A stretch of 38,506 nt of DNA from Paenibacillus popilliae ATCC 14706 (GTDB lineage: Bacteria; Bacillota; Bacilli; Paenibacillales; Paenibacillaceae): positions 1 to 38,506 of the forward strand of contig NZ_BALG01000031.1 of NCBI RefSeq assembly GCF_000315235.1, written 5' to 3'. Position 1 is the stretch's first letter. Each line of letters starts with the position of its first letter. A model generated the notes under the pieces. It was not told the origin of the DNA. It ran no database searches and saw only the letters and a list, made by a program, of their open reading frames with translations. Of the stretch, positions 9,939-19,087 are shown in pieces. The position numbers and the translations under genes are program-made.

Positions 9939-10481
9939 TTAACGTACTTGTGTTTTCAACGTTTTTTGAATACGTTCCAGTTGGCCGGACAAGCTTCCGT
10001 CATACAAGACGTCGCCGAGGCGCACCTTCATGCCGCCAATGATCGTAGCATCGACCACATTCTGAACGCGGATCGTCTTGTTGAGCATCTGTCCGAATTG
10101 GGCGGCAACCTCTTGCTTCCCGGCTTCGTCCAGCGGAAAGGCCGTAGTCACGTAGGCGTCAGTCACGCCGGTTACATCGCCGACGATGCGGACAAAGTGG
10201 TTCGCCAGCTCGGGAAGGATGCGGATGCGACCCCGTTCCGTCAGGAGCAGCAGTGTATTCAGGACCGTCTCGGATACTTCGCCTTCGAACGCCTGCCGAA
10301 GAATGGCCTGCTTCACGCTGACATCAATGTTCGGCGCGGAGAACAGAATATACATTTCCGAAGTCGAATTCATAACTTCAACGACAGCCTTCAATTGCTG
10401 TTCCGTCTCGGCAACCACTTTGTGCTCGGACGCCAGGTCGAACAACGCTTTGGCATAACGCTTCGCTATATCTTTGCTCAT
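9939..10481 (-). CDS. atpH: ATP synthase delta subunit
   Basis: Peripheral-stalk subunit joining F1 to b2, 180 residues, all-alpha N-terminal domain beginning SKDIAKRYAKALFDLA as in the family. The start codon overlaps the atpF stop (ATGA), with GGTAGGGGG upstream, so the two are translationally coupled. Confidence 0.95.
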   Translation of the reverse strand: MSKDIAKRYAKALFDLASEHKVVAETEQQLKAVVEVMNSTSEMYILFSAPNIDVSVKQAILRQAFEGEVSETVLNTLLLLTERGRIRILPELANHFVRIVGDVTGVTDAYVTTAFPLDEAGKQEVAAQFGQMLNKTIRVQNVVDATIIGGMKVRLGDVLYDGSLSGQLERIQKTLKTQVR

Positions 10482-10972
10482 TGTTTGCCCCCTACCTCTT
10501 TCAGGTACTGGTCAACCAATTGATCCTGATCCTTCTCGTCCACCTGCTTCTGAAGCAGCTTCGAGGCGATGGTGACAGACATGCCGCTAACTTCATTGCG
10601 CAGGGCAGCCACAGCCTTGTGCTTCTCGCTCTCGATATCGCGGGCTGCTTCTTCCTTCAAGCGTACTGTCTCGGCCTTCGCTTGACCGATGATGTCGTCG
10701 GCCTGTCTGGCGCTGGTTTGCTTCGCCTGCTCGATAATATCATAAGCTTCTTTGCGGGCAGAATCGAGAGCCTGCTTCTGCTCCTCGATGTGCGCCTGCG
10801 CTTGCGTCCGGCTGTTCGCCGCCTCTTCAAGCTGCTGCTTCACCAGCTCGCGTCGCTTCTCCATCACGCCGAACAATGGCCCGAACGCATACTTTTGAAG
10901 CAAAAAATAAAGGATGAGGAAAGCGATGATCGCCCATACGAAACTTGACCACACAAACTCCACTACAGTCAC
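10478..10972 (-). CDS. atpF: ATP synthase subunit b
   Basis: Fo peripheral stalk, 164 residues. One N-terminal membrane helix (about residues 5-26) is followed by a long charged, Ala/Glu/Lys-rich coiled coil. It overlaps atpH by four bases and lies 83 bases after atpE. Confidence 0.95.
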   Translation of the reverse strand: MTVVEFVWSSFVWAIIAFLILYFLLQKYAFGPLFGVMEKRRELVKQQLEEAANSRTQAQAHIEEQKQALDSARKEAYDIIEQAKQTSARQADDIIGQAKAETVRLKEEAARDIESEKHKAVAALRNEVSGMSVTIASKLLQKQVDEKDQDQLVDQYLKEVGGKQ

Positions 10973-11055
10973 TCCTTTCCGTTAACATAACGCGCATTTA
11001 CAAAACGAAGGCGCGGATGGCATCGGCCTTCCCCGCCAGACCGTTTGTCGATTCA

Positions 11056-11289
<234 letters not shown>

Positions 11290-11366
11290 TCATGTATTTG
11301 TGAATTGCTTATGTTATTGGTCTCACCCGAAGTAGCTCATCAAAATGATGGATTCGGCAGAGGTTG

Positions 11367-12152
11367 TTAATGCTCTTCATGCACGGACGCTTGCGCGATG
11401 TAGACCATCGTCAACATCGTGAAGATGAAAGCCTGCAAGGCGCCGATAAAGATACTGAATCCTTGCCACGCCGCGAGGAACGGAATCCCGAATACGCCCG
11501 TTCTGATGAGCGTCGCAATCAGGATCTCCCCTGCGAAAATGTTCGCGTACAGACGGATAGCGAGCGCGACCGGCTTCGCCAGGTTCTCCACAATGTTCAG
11601 TGGGAAGAAAATCGGGAACGGCTCGAGATAATGCTTCAAGTAATGCTTGCGGTTCTTCTTCAAGCCCAGGAAGGTCACGATGACGAAGACCATGAACGCC
11701 AGACCGAAGGTTACGGAGATATCTGCCGTAGGCGACTTATACCATAGCAGTTCGACGTGCAACGGTTTGCCATTGGCAGCAAGCTCGTCGAAGACCTGTT
11801 GGCTCGTCGTAATGATCTCCTTGCCGAAGATCGTTACCGGGTGGTGCGCCTCCGTGACAATTGCGAACAGCAATCCCAGCATGTTGGAGACAAAAATAAA
11901 CAAAATTAGCGTCATCCCCAGAGAGAGGTATGCCAGGCCTTTCTTCAAGTCCATCGCGCTGCCGATAATCCCCTGTACGAATTCGACAACCCATTCCATG
12001 AAGTTCTGCATTTTGGAAGGGTTCTCGACCGACAGATTGCGGACGGCCAATCGTGCAACGATGAATACGATGACTACACTGAGGAATAGCGTGAGTACGA
12101 TGGATAAATCCAACGGTATCCCGCCAACCTCGATAATCGGTGCTGAGTGCAT
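11367..12152 (-). CDS. atpB: ATP synthase subunit a
   Basis: The Fo stator channel, 261 residues, five to six membrane helices, with the essential arginine in AIRLYANIFAGE. I use the ATG at 12152; an in-frame GTG at 12164 lies almost on top of the AAAGGGG ribosome site. It follows atpI by 30 bases. Confidence 0.95.
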   Translation of the reverse strand: MHSAPIIEVGGIPLDLSIVLTLFLSVVIVFIVARLAVRNLSVENPSKMQNFMEWVVEFVQGIIGSAMDLKKGLAYLSLGMTLILFIFVSNMLGLLFAIVTEAHHPVTIFGKEIITTSQQVFDELAANGKPLHVELLWYKSPTADISVTFGLAFMVFVIVTFLGLKKNRKHYLKHYLEPFPIFFPLNIVENLAKPVALAIRLYANIFAGEILIATLIRTGVFGIPFLAAWQGFSIFIGALQAFIFTMLTMVYIAQASVHEEH

Positions 12153-12182
12153 AAATGTGTTCACCCCTTTCCAATAAGCTGC

Positions 12183-12560
12183 TTATTCACCTTTTCTCCA
12201 TTCCATAATGACGCTGACGATAATGGTCATGACTTGCATGAAAATCAGTCCCACAATGGTCGATAGAAGCGACACCTGTTCGAACTTCATGCCGACCATC
12301 ACGGCCAAGAGAACGACGCACATTCTCGTAACGAGTCCAAGATTGAACCTTTGCCTTGTCTCACTGGCAGTTAGTTCGGCCAACTGTCTTACCTTCATCG
12401 ACAAATAGCGCGCATTAATGAGGCCGGCGACGGTTCCTAGCGTCAAGCCCGCTGCATAAGGGCGGTGCTCCGGTGAAAAAGCCCATACGAGAAGGGACAT
12501 CGACATCAGGATAAATGCCACTCTGGTTACGGCATGGACAATCGAAGTCAACTCATTCAT
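12183..12560 (-). CDS. atpI: ATP synthase subunit I
   Basis: A small hydrophobic protein, 125 residues with four predicted membrane helices, in the usual AtpI position ahead of atpB. AtpI helps c-ring assembly and has been linked to Mg2+ supply. The start chosen is ATG 12560 (GGGGGAACAAG upstream), which overlaps the end of the preceding gene by 8 bases; the longer frame to 12596 is embedded in that gene. Sequence conservation in AtpI is low, so the call rests on topology and position. Confidence 0.85.
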   Translation of the reverse strand: MNELTSIVHAVTRVAFILMSMSLLVWAFSPEHRPYAAGLTLGTVAGLINARYLSMKVRQLAELTASETRQRFNLGLVTRMCVVLLAVMVGMKFEQVSLLSTIVGLIFMQVMTIIVSVIMEWRKGE

Positions 12561-12786
12561 CTTGTTCCCCCATGAACTTCCTAACAACATAAACAATGTT
12601 CATGATGCCAAAACACATCCCGGCGATCATGCCGACGGCCAGCCACAGCTTGGGCCCGTCCAACATGTGCGCCAGCCATTTCCCTGCAAAGTATCCCATG
12701 ACGATGTACACGGCAAGCATGATGCCGGCTCCGCTGATGCTAAGAGCGATGAACCAAGCGCTGTCATTGCGTTTCGACGTCTTCAT
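12553..12786 (-). CDS. AtpZ/AtpI-type small membrane protein heading the atp operon
   Basis: 77 residues with two membrane helices (about 10-35 and 43-68) and a short charged tail. This fits the AtpZ-type F0F1-ATPase-associated proteins that form a divalent-cation channel with AtpI. It is the first gene after the promoter at 12806-12835 and its 3' end overlaps the start of atpI, which implies coupled translation. The ribosome site (TGGGAAT) is weak. Confidence 0.75.
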   Translation of the reverse strand: MKTSKRNDSAWFIALSISGAGIMLAVYIVMGYFAGKWLAHMLDGPKLWLAVGMIAGMCFGIMNIVYVVRKFMGEQDE

Positions 12787-12805
12787 AGACTAATAATTCC
12801 CATTC

Positions 12806-12835
12806 ATTTTACTGAACTATATGAGATTTTGTCAA
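12806..12835 (-). promoter_or_regulatory. Promoter of the atp operon
   Basis: On the minus strand TTGACA (12830-12835) and TAAAAT (12806-12811) with an 18-base spacer precede the first atp gene. The leader would be very short (about 12 bases). Further upstream an inverted repeat TACAGT-TC-ACTGTA (12913-12926) might be an operator. Confidence 0.65.
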
Positions 12836-12961
12836 TTCGAAAAAACCTTGTGTTTATGAGGATAAAATGTTCAATTTTTTGACTCTCGATATGTAAAAAT
12901 CCGCATAAACCGTACAGTTCACTGTATACTGCTATGTTAGGGTATAGAAGACGCTTCAAAT

Positions 12962-14116
12962 TCAAATTGTGAACTTTGTGTGAAAAGGATCCGGACGCTC
13001 CGCTGTCCGCCCAAAACCATGAAAAATCGCACTGACAATACGCTGGGATGCCTTCCCATCTCCGTATGGATTTGCCGCTTGGCTCATCCGGGAATACAGC
13101 TCCTGATCGGTCAACAATTGTTTGGTTCGGCTATACACCCTCTCTTCGTCCGTGCCGACAAGCTCCAGCGTGGCCGCCTCAATGCCTTCCGGGCGCTCGG
13201 TTGTGTCCCTAAACACAAGAACAGGTACACCAAACGATGGTGCCTCTTCCTGCATGCCGCCGGAATCCGTCAGGATAAGATGCGTGTGCGGATAGATGTT
13301 ATGGAAATCAACAACATCAAGCGGCTCGATCAGCCTAATCCGCGGGTGATCGCCCAGCATCTCATGCGCCGGAACGCGAACGGCCGGACTTGGATGTACC
13401 GGATAGACGATGGCGATATCCTCGAATTCATCGGCGATGCGCCGGACGGCACGGAAAATATTTCGATGCGGCTCCCCTTGCGATTCCCGGCGGTGAGCCG
13501 TCATCAGCACAAGGCGCTTGCCCTGTGCCCATTCCAGCACCTCATGAGTGTAATCGGAACGTACTGTATATTGAAACACATCTGTAATGGTGTTGCCTGT
13601 GACATATATCGATGACTCTTTCTTATTCTCCTGCTTTAGATTATTCGCCGACCATTCCGTCGGCGCAAAATGCAGGTCGGCCAACACCCCGGTCAGCTGC
13701 CGGTTCATCTCTTCCGGATACGGCGACAGCTTGTTCCACGTGCGTAATCCCGCCTCGACGTGGCCGACCGGAATCTGCTGCATGAACGCCGCATAGCTGG
13801 CCAGGAAGGTCGTCAGCGTATCGCCGTGCACCAGCACGATATCGGGCTTCGCTTCCTGCAGCACGGGCTTCAGCCCTTGCAGCACCCGGATCGTAATATC
13901 GTTCAGCGACTGCCCGGCCTGCATAATGTTCAGATCGTAATCCGGCCGAATACGGAACACGTTCAACACTTGATCGAGCATGTGACGGTGCTGGGCCGTC
14001 ACGCAGACGATCGATTCGATCTGGTCCGGATGCTTTTGCAATTCCAAAATAAGGGGCGCCATCTTGATCGCCTCCGGGCGGACACCGAACACCGTCATCA
14101 CTTTCAGCTTCGACAT
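12962..14116 (-). CDS. wecB: UDP-N-acetylglucosamine 2-epimerase (non-hydrolysing)
   Basis: Interconverts UDP-GlcNAc and UDP-ManNAc for teichoic-acid linkage units or surface polysaccharide. 384 residues, with the family motifs GVRPEAIKMAPL near the N-terminus, HVEAGLRT in the middle and DSGGMQEEAPSFGVP in the C-terminal half. The start has GGAGGAG upstream. It sits between upp and the atp operon, an insertion relative to B. subtilis. Other names in use are mnaA and yvyH. Confidence 0.93.
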   Translation of the reverse strand: MSKLKVMTVFGVRPEAIKMAPLILELQKHPDQIESIVCVTAQHRHMLDQVLNVFRIRPDYDLNIMQAGQSLNDITIRVLQGLKPVLQEAKPDIVLVHGDTLTTFLASYAAFMQQIPVGHVEAGLRTWNKLSPYPEEMNRQLTGVLADLHFAPTEWSANNLKQENKKESSIYVTGNTITDVFQYTVRSDYTHEVLEWAQGKRLVLMTAHRRESQGEPHRNIFRAVRRIADEFEDIAIVYPVHPSPAVRVPAHEMLGDHPRIRLIEPLDVVDFHNIYPHTHLILTDSGGMQEEAPSFGVPVLVFRDTTERPEGIEAATLELVGTDEERVYSRTKQLLTDQELYSRMSQAANPYGDGKASQRIVSAIFHGFGRTAERPDPFHTKFTI

Positions 14117-14172
14117 TTCGTTCTCCTCCGCTATGGCTATAGTATTGGTATTTCACTCTAAATTTAACACCC

Positions 14173-14802
14173 TTATTTCGTACCGAACAACCTATCGCCC
14201 GCATCGCCCAATCCCGGCACGATGTAGCCGTGATCATCGAGACGCTCGTCTTGCGCAGCCAAATAAATATCGACGTCAGGATGCGCATCCTGAACCGCCT
14301 TAACCCCTTCCGGCGCCGCGATGAGGCACATCAGCTTCATCTGGGTGCATTCGCGCTTTTTCAACGCATCAATGGCAGCAATCGCCGATCCGCCGGTCGC
14401 CAACATCGGATCGATAACGATAAGCGCCCGCTCACGCACATCGGTCGGCAGCTTCGTGTAGTATTCAACAGGCTTCAATGTCTCTGGATCGCGGAATAAT
14501 CCGACATGTCCGATCTTGGCCCCCGGAATCAGCTTCACTACCCCTTCCACCATGCCTAGGCCAGCCCGCAGAATCGGAATCAAGCCAAGCATGCGGCCGG
14601 AAATGACCTTGCACTCCGTCTCCGCTACTGGCGTCTCCACTATGGATGTCTGCAGCGGAAGTTCACGCGTAATTTCATACGCCATGAGTGTCGCAACCTC
14701 GTCAACCAACTCGCGGAAATCTTTCGTATTCGTGCGCTTGTCACGAATCAGTGTCAATTTGTGTTGAATCAAAGGATGATCGCAAATGATCAATTTGCCC
14801 AT
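14173..14802 (-). CDS. upp: Uracil phosphoribosyltransferase
   Basis: Makes UMP from uracil and PRPP (pyrimidine salvage). 209 residues, with the PRPP loop [12 protein letters not shown] and the C-terminal uracil-binding [16 protein letters not shown]. The ribosome site GGAGGG lies before ATG 14802. The glyA-upp order is the standard Bacillus arrangement. Confidence 0.96.
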   Translation of the reverse strand: MGKLIICDHPLIQHKLTLIRDKRTNTKDFRELVDEVATLMAYEITRELPLQTSIVETPVAETECKVISGRMLGLIPILRAGLGMVEGVVKLIPGAKIGHVGLFRDPETLKPVEYYTKLPTDVRERALIVIDPMLATGGSAIAAIDALKKRECTQMKLMCLIAAPEGVKAVQDAHPDVDIYLAAQDERLDDHGYIVPGLGDAGDRLFGTK

Positions 14803-14820
14803 ATCACATGTCCCTCCGCT

Positions 14821-14976
14821 TTATACTCTTGTTGCTTCCTGGATAATGTCCAGCGATTCATATTCATCGTCAAACAGGCCTATTATAACATTCCCGCCTT
14901 GTAACTGCACGTTTTCGAAATTACCGACGCAGGAAAATCCGGACTGCCTATTATCATGACAGGTTAATATTTTATC
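14821..14976 (-). other. Coding-like ORF without a clear start, between glyA and upp
   Basis: A minus-strand frame open from within the 3' end of glyA down to a stop at 14821-14823. It contains GNVIIGLFDDEYESLDIIQE, with codon use unlike random intergenic DNA. The only start codon in the non-overlapping part is a GTG giving 29 residues, and it has no ribosome site. It may be the tail of a decayed gene. No family is recognised. Confidence 0.3.
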
Positions 14977-16214
14977 GTCTGATATAGCGGGTATTGCGCC
15001 GTCAGTTCCCGTACCTTTCGGCGCGCTGTCGCCAGCGTTGCTTCATCGGCCGGATTTTTCAGCGTCATGGCAATCACCTTGCCGATCGTGCGCATCGCTT
15101 GGACATCCATGCCGCGCGACGTGGCAGCCGGCGTGCCGATGCGGATGCCGCTCGTAATGAACGGACTTGTCGGATCGAATGGAATCGCGTTTTTATTCAC
15201 GGTAATGCCCACGGAATCCAGCACCTTCTCCGCATCCTTGCCGGTAATGTTGACGCTGCGCGTATCCATCAGCATCAGATGATTGTCGGTGCCGCCGGAT
15301 ACGATGTTCAGTCCTTCTTCGATCAGAGTGGCCGCCAGCGCTTGCGCGTTCTCGATGACCTGTGCCGTATATTGCTTGAAGGATGGCTGCAGGGCTTCGC
15401 CCAACGCGACGGCCTTAGATGCAATCACATGCATGAGCGGACCGCCTTGCGTGCCTGGGAAAACGGCTTTGTCAATCGCTTGCGCCCAGGACGAACGGCA
15501 CAGAATCATCCCGCCGCGCGGACCGCGAAGCGTCTTGTGCGTCGTCGTCGTCACGAAGTGCGCATGCGGGACCGGGCTCGGATGCAAACCCGTGGCCACA
15601 AGACCGGCGATATGCGCCATATCGACCATGAACAGCGCGCCTACGTCATTGGCGATGGAGCCAAGCGCTTCGAAGTCGATGATGCGAGGGTAGGCGCTGG
15701 CGCCGGCAACGATCATTTTGGGACGATGTGTGAACGCGGCCTTGCGCACCTTGTCATAATCAATGAGGAAGGTGTCTTCTTCTACGCCATAGGCTACGAA
15801 GTGATACAGCAAGCCCGAAGCATTCACCGGACTGCCGTGCGTCAAGTGGCCGCCATGTGCCAGATTCATGCCAAGGACCGTGTCTCCCGGCTTCAGGGCT
15901 GCCAGATAGACCGCCATGTTCGCCTGTGCGCCGGAGTGTGGCTGCACATTCGCATGCTCGGCCCCGAACAGCTCCTTCGCACGGTTGCGCGCAATGTCCT
16001 CGACGATATCGACATGCTCGCAGCCTCCGTAGTAGCGCTTGCCCGGATAGCCTTCCGCATATTTATTCGTCAGGACGGTCCCCATCGCTTCCATGACCGC
16101 TTCACTTACGATATTTTCCGAGGCGATAAGCTCGATATTGTTCCGCTGACGCTGCAACTCCAAGTCCATCGCTTTCAACACTTCCGGATCCGATTGTCGT
16201 ACATATTCTACCAT
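14964..16214 (-). CDS. glyA: Serine hydroxymethyltransferase
   Basis: PLP enzyme converting serine and tetrahydrofolate to glycine and methylene-THF. 416 residues with the PLP lysine in [14 protein letters not shown] and the N-terminal [13 protein letters not shown] and [13 protein letters not shown] motifs. GGGAGGG precedes the ATG at 16214. The large antisense frame opposite it is a shadow. Confidence 0.98.
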   Translation of the reverse strand: MVEYVRQSDPEVLKAMDLELQRQRNNIELIASENIVSEAVMEAMGTVLTNKYAEGYPGKRYYGGCEHVDIVEDIARNRAKELFGAEHANVQPHSGAQANMAVYLAALKPGDTVLGMNLAHGGHLTHGSPVNASGLLYHFVAYGVEEDTFLIDYDKVRKAAFTHRPKMIVAGASAYPRIIDFEALGSIANDVGALFMVDMAHIAGLVATGLHPSPVPHAHFVTTTTHKTLRGPRGGMILCRSSWAQAIDKAVFPGTQGGPLMHVIASKAVALGEALQPSFKQYTAQVIENAQALAATLIEEGLNIVSGGTDNHLMLMDTRSVNITGKDAEKVLDSVGITVNKNAIPFDPTSPFITSGIRIGTPAATSRGMDVQAMRTIGKVIAMTLKNPADEATLATARRKVRELTAQYPLYQTIKY

Positions 16215-16287
16215 TGGCCAAGCCCTCCCATTTCATCCTTCATCATCATTCAGAGATCAACCTTGCGAACATAAGCCGCGAGCGGCG

Positions 16288-16857
16288 TCAATCGCATGAG
16301 GTTCCGCTATCGTCCAGCAGGCAATAGATCGCCCGCTCGCCGCCGATCAGCTTCGGTCGCGTCGCCGCCATCGTCACCCTAGCGCTGCCGATGAAGCGGA
16401 GCTCCGTTCGCAGCGGGACGGCCACGCGGCGCAAATGCATGCCGATCAGCGTCTCGCCGATATCGATGCCGGCATGCGCCTCAATCGACTCGGCCAGACA
16501 CGCGTCCGGCAGCAAGCGGTACGCCTGCGCCGCCATTGAACCGCCCGCATGCGGGACAGGCACCGCGGCGACCTCCTCCAGCCGGAATTGCTCCAGCGTG
16601 CGGCGCTCCACCACTAGCGCGCGGTTCAGGTGCTCACAGCATTGAAAAGCGAGCTGCAGGCCGAACTCGGTCCGCAGCACATTCAGCCCGTCGAACAGCA
16701 TGCGGGCAACGTCAAGCGTGCCGGCAGTGCCGATCCGCGCGCCAGCCACCTCGCTTGTACTGCAGCCGATAACGACCAATTGGCCCGGGGCAAGTCCCGC
16801 TGCAGCGGCCAATTCCCGGGCGGCCTGCTCAGCCTGTCGCTCATAAGAAGAACTCAT
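16288..16857 (-). CDS. ywlG: TIGR01440/DUF436 family protein (YwlG-like)
   Basis: 189 residues, with LVVIGCSTSEVAG near the N-terminus, a central FQCCEHLNRALVVE motif, and PHAGGSMA. These are hallmarks of the YwlG family, whose biochemical role is not established. I use ATG 16857 (GAAGGAGGAAGCGAC upstream); an upstream in-frame ATG at 16905 lacks a site and extends into rpiB. It lies 23 bases behind rpiB, as in B. subtilis. Confidence 0.88.
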   Translation of the reverse strand: MSSSYERQAEQAARELAAAAGLAPGQLVVIGCSTSEVAGARIGTAGTLDVARMLFDGLNVLRTEFGLQLAFQCCEHLNRALVVERRTLEQFRLEEVAAVPVPHAGGSMAAQAYRLLPDACLAESIEAHAGIDIGETLIGMHLRRVAVPLRTELRFIGSARVTMAATRPKLIGGERAIYCLLDDSGTSCD

Positions 16858-16880
16858 GTCGCTTCCTCCTTCATGATGCG

Positions 16881-17339
16881 CTACGGCGCCAGGTTGTACT
16901 TGCACTCGGCTTCCTCGATCTTGCGGATGCGGCCTGCATGGCGCTCCCCTCGACTGAATTCCGTGCCGAGCCAGACGCGGATGATCTCTTCCGCCAGGCC
17001 AGGACCGACGATCCGTTCCCCCATGGCGAGCACGTTCGAATCATTATGCTCCCGGGTCGCCTTCGCGCTGAACAGATCGTGCACGAGCGCGCAGCGTACG
17101 CCAGGCACCTTGTTTGCGGCGATGGACATGCCAATCCCGGTCCCGCAGATGAGAATTCCGCGTTCGGCTTCGCCGGCGGCCACCTTCTTGGCGACAGGCA
17201 CGGCATAATCCGGATAATCGACCGAATCCGTGCAATGACAGCCGAAATCTTCCACCTCATGCCCCAGTTCCCGAATTACTGCGATAATGCCATCCTTCAG
17301 CTTCACACCGGCATGATCCGCTCCAATTGCAATCTTCAT
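16881..17339 (-). CDS. rpiB: Ribose-5-phosphate isomerase B
   Basis: Interconverts ribose 5-phosphate and ribulose 5-phosphate, 152 residues. Seen: GADHAGVKLKD at the N-terminus, the catalytic-cysteine loop ILICGTGIGMSIAANK, and REHNDSNVLAMGER. GATGGAGGGAAC precedes the ATG. It is the first gene of a cluster with ywlG and possibly glyA. Confidence 0.95.
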   Translation of the reverse strand: MKIAIGADHAGVKLKDGIIAVIRELGHEVEDFGCHCTDSVDYPDYAVPVAKKVAAGEAERGILICGTGIGMSIAANKVPGVRCALVHDLFSAKATREHNDSNVLAMGERIVGPGLAEEIIRVWLGTEFSRGERHAGRIRKIEEAECKYNLAP

Positions 17340-17749
17340 TATGTTCCCTCCATCCCATCATTCCCTGAGCGAGGCCGAAGCCCCATCAGGAAACAATATG
17401 CTGTCTGTCCATTATAACCAATTTTCGAATCGTTGGCCCGCGTCTTCCCTATCATTTTGCATCGAAGCGAATGCGTTCGTACGAGTTTTACTGTGCAAAA
17501 CTTACTGCGCGCAAGATTCGATGCCGTGTTCCTTCCTTTTCACTTCGTGATCAAAAGCGGGCTTTTTGAACTGCCTCTCAAAAAAGAAAAAGAGCATAGC
17601 ATGGCCGCAAACCATACATTGCTCTTTCGCCCAGGCGACCGGCCGTATATCACTCGATGCTCCACTGTGGTTCTCCCACTTCCGTCGCCAGTTGCAACGA
17701 GCGCCGTTCATCTCATTCCGATATTAATGGATGCGCTGCGGAAATGCAA
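17340..17749. other. Intergenic region between ywlE and rpiB
   Basis: It holds the ywlE terminator (17577-17627) and presumably the rpiB promoter. A 69-codon minus-strand frame (17502-17711) runs straight through the terminator and is not credible as a gene. Confidence 0.6.
17577..17627 (-). terminator. Terminator downstream of ywlE
   Basis: On the minus strand AAAGAGC pairs with GCTCTTT around an inner ATGG/CCAT arm and is followed by TTTTTCTTTTTT. It separates the ywlE cluster from rpiB. Confidence 0.85.
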
Positions 17750-18343
17750 TTACCTTGTGTCAGGCAGGGCCAGCTTGTCCACCACGACGAGCAGCGCCTC
17801 CCGAATCTGCATCGCGGTCATCCGGTATTCCTCCAGCGAACCGCCGAACGGATCCGCAACATCCGGATTCGGGCAGATCCGCTCCAGTTCGGCCAGCTCC
17901 GCCCGCTCCTCTGGCGTCGGCTCCTGACCCAGCTCCTGCTTCATCTGCAGCTTGGCGGCCAGCTCTTGCAGCCGATCTCGCTCCCCGGAACCGCCTTCCC
18001 CCAGTTTCGCGTACTCCCTTATCGTATATGTCTTGTCGGCCGCTGCGGGGAATCGCTGCAACACATGGCGCTTATGGCTGACCGTCAGCGTCAAGATGAG
18101 ATCGGCCCAAGCCACATCCGCTTCGCTCAGCGCCCTCGCAGCAAACGTTCCGTATCCCGCAATATGATGCTCCTTCAACACGGCAGCGGCATAATCCGAC
18201 ATCGGCGTTCCGTCCCATGCCGATACGCCCGCGGACTTGACCTCCATCTCCAGCCCCCGATCGGCGGCCAATTGGCGGAGCATCGCTTCCGCCATCGGAC
18301 TGCGGCAGGTGTTGCCTGTACATACGAATAATATCCGGTTCAT
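17750..18343 (-). CDS. ywlE: Low-molecular-weight protein-arginine phosphatase
   Basis: Removes phosphate from arginine residues marked by McsB (arginine phosphorylation linked to ClpCP). The P-loop CTGNTCRSPMAEA at residues 8-20 has the Thr that in YwlE gives arginine over tyrosine specificity, and the general-acid Asp is in ADPFGG. At 197 residues it is about 45 longer than the B. subtilis protein. The excess is a charged, Glu/Lys/Gln-rich segment (about residues 113-155) just before the acid loop. It follows mntP in the conserved order. Confidence 0.88.
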   Translation of the reverse strand: MNRILFVCTGNTCRSPMAEAMLRQLAADRGLEMEVKSAGVSAWDGTPMSDYAAAVLKEHHIAGYGTFAARALSEADVAWADLILTLTVSHKRHVLQRFPAAADKTYTIREYAKLGEGGSGERDRLQELAAKLQMKQELGQEPTPEERAELAELERICPNPDVADPFGGSLEEYRMTAMQIREALLVVVDKLALPDTR

Positions 18344-18411
18344 AGGCCGTCACTCCTTTGGATGGTATATAAATGTCGTACCCGAATACGTCCGGACTCA
18401 CAGCTCATCCG

Positions 18412-18975
18412 TTACGGCAGTAAAAAGAGAATGCCGAAGGTGAGTAGAATCGCTCCTCCGACCGCTTCTCCGTATTCGCCGATGGTGGCCCCGACCCGCT
18501 GGCCAAGCACCAATCCCATGACGGACATCGCTCCCCCGGCCAGGCCGAAGGCAACAATAGTCACCATAAGGTTCGTATGGAACATGCCCAGTGACACGCC
18601 GACGGAAAATGAATCAACGCTTACACTCCCAGCAAACAGCAGCATTCCCCAGCTCGACATCGCATAGAGAGTGCCCGAAGGCCCGTTCTGAAAAGAGCTA
18701 AAGATCATATGTCCGCCCAGCAAAATGAGCAGTGCGCCGGCGGCCATCACCGCCACATGTCCAAGAATAGAGCTGATATAATGGCCCGTCAAGACGCCAA
18801 GCAGCGGCATCCCGACATGGAACAGTGCGATAATTCCGCTGATGTGGAGCATCTCCGCCGCCCGTACCCCTCTCATGCCGAGACCTAGACAAAGTGAAAA
18901 GGCGTCAAAACCAAGTGCCACGGCCATGACGACGATTGTAATCCACTGGCCTGCCGGTACTGCCGTCTCCCACAT
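18412..18975 (-). CDS. mntP: Manganese efflux pump MntP (YwlD-like)
   Basis: 187-residue membrane protein with six helices in two homologous halves. Each half carries an Asp motif, DAFSLCLGLG in the first and VDSFSVGVSLG in the second, typical of MntP. The start is ATG 18975 with GGGGAGA upstream; the longer frame to 19050 adds a non-conserved tail. Confidence 0.88.
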   Translation of the reverse strand: MWETAVPAGQWITIVVMAVALGFDAFSLCLGLGMRGVRAAEMLHISGIIALFHVGMPLLGVLTGHYISSILGHVAVMAAGALLILLGGHMIFSSFQNGPSGTLYAMSSWGMLLFAGSVSVDSFSVGVSLGMFHTNLMVTIVAFGLAGGAMSVMGLVLGQRVGATIGEYGEAVGGAILLTFGILFLLP

Positions 18976-19087
18976 CGCGTTCTCCCCTTGTCCATCGTCT
19001 GGGATCAGCGTATGCGAACATGGAGGCAATGATGACAAGTCCTTCAACAAGGCGCGAGACGTAACGGCTAGCGGCTATCCTAGCCGT

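Noticed and set aside
14994-16274. 426-codon plus-strand open frame opposite glyA
   Set aside because: Antisense shadow of glyA, whose PLP and substrate motifs are unmistakable; the product is Arg/His-rich and featureless.
17502-17711. 69-codon minus-strand frame upstream of rpiB
   Set aside because: It reads through the ywlE terminator, including its T-tract as poly-Phe, and has no ribosome site.
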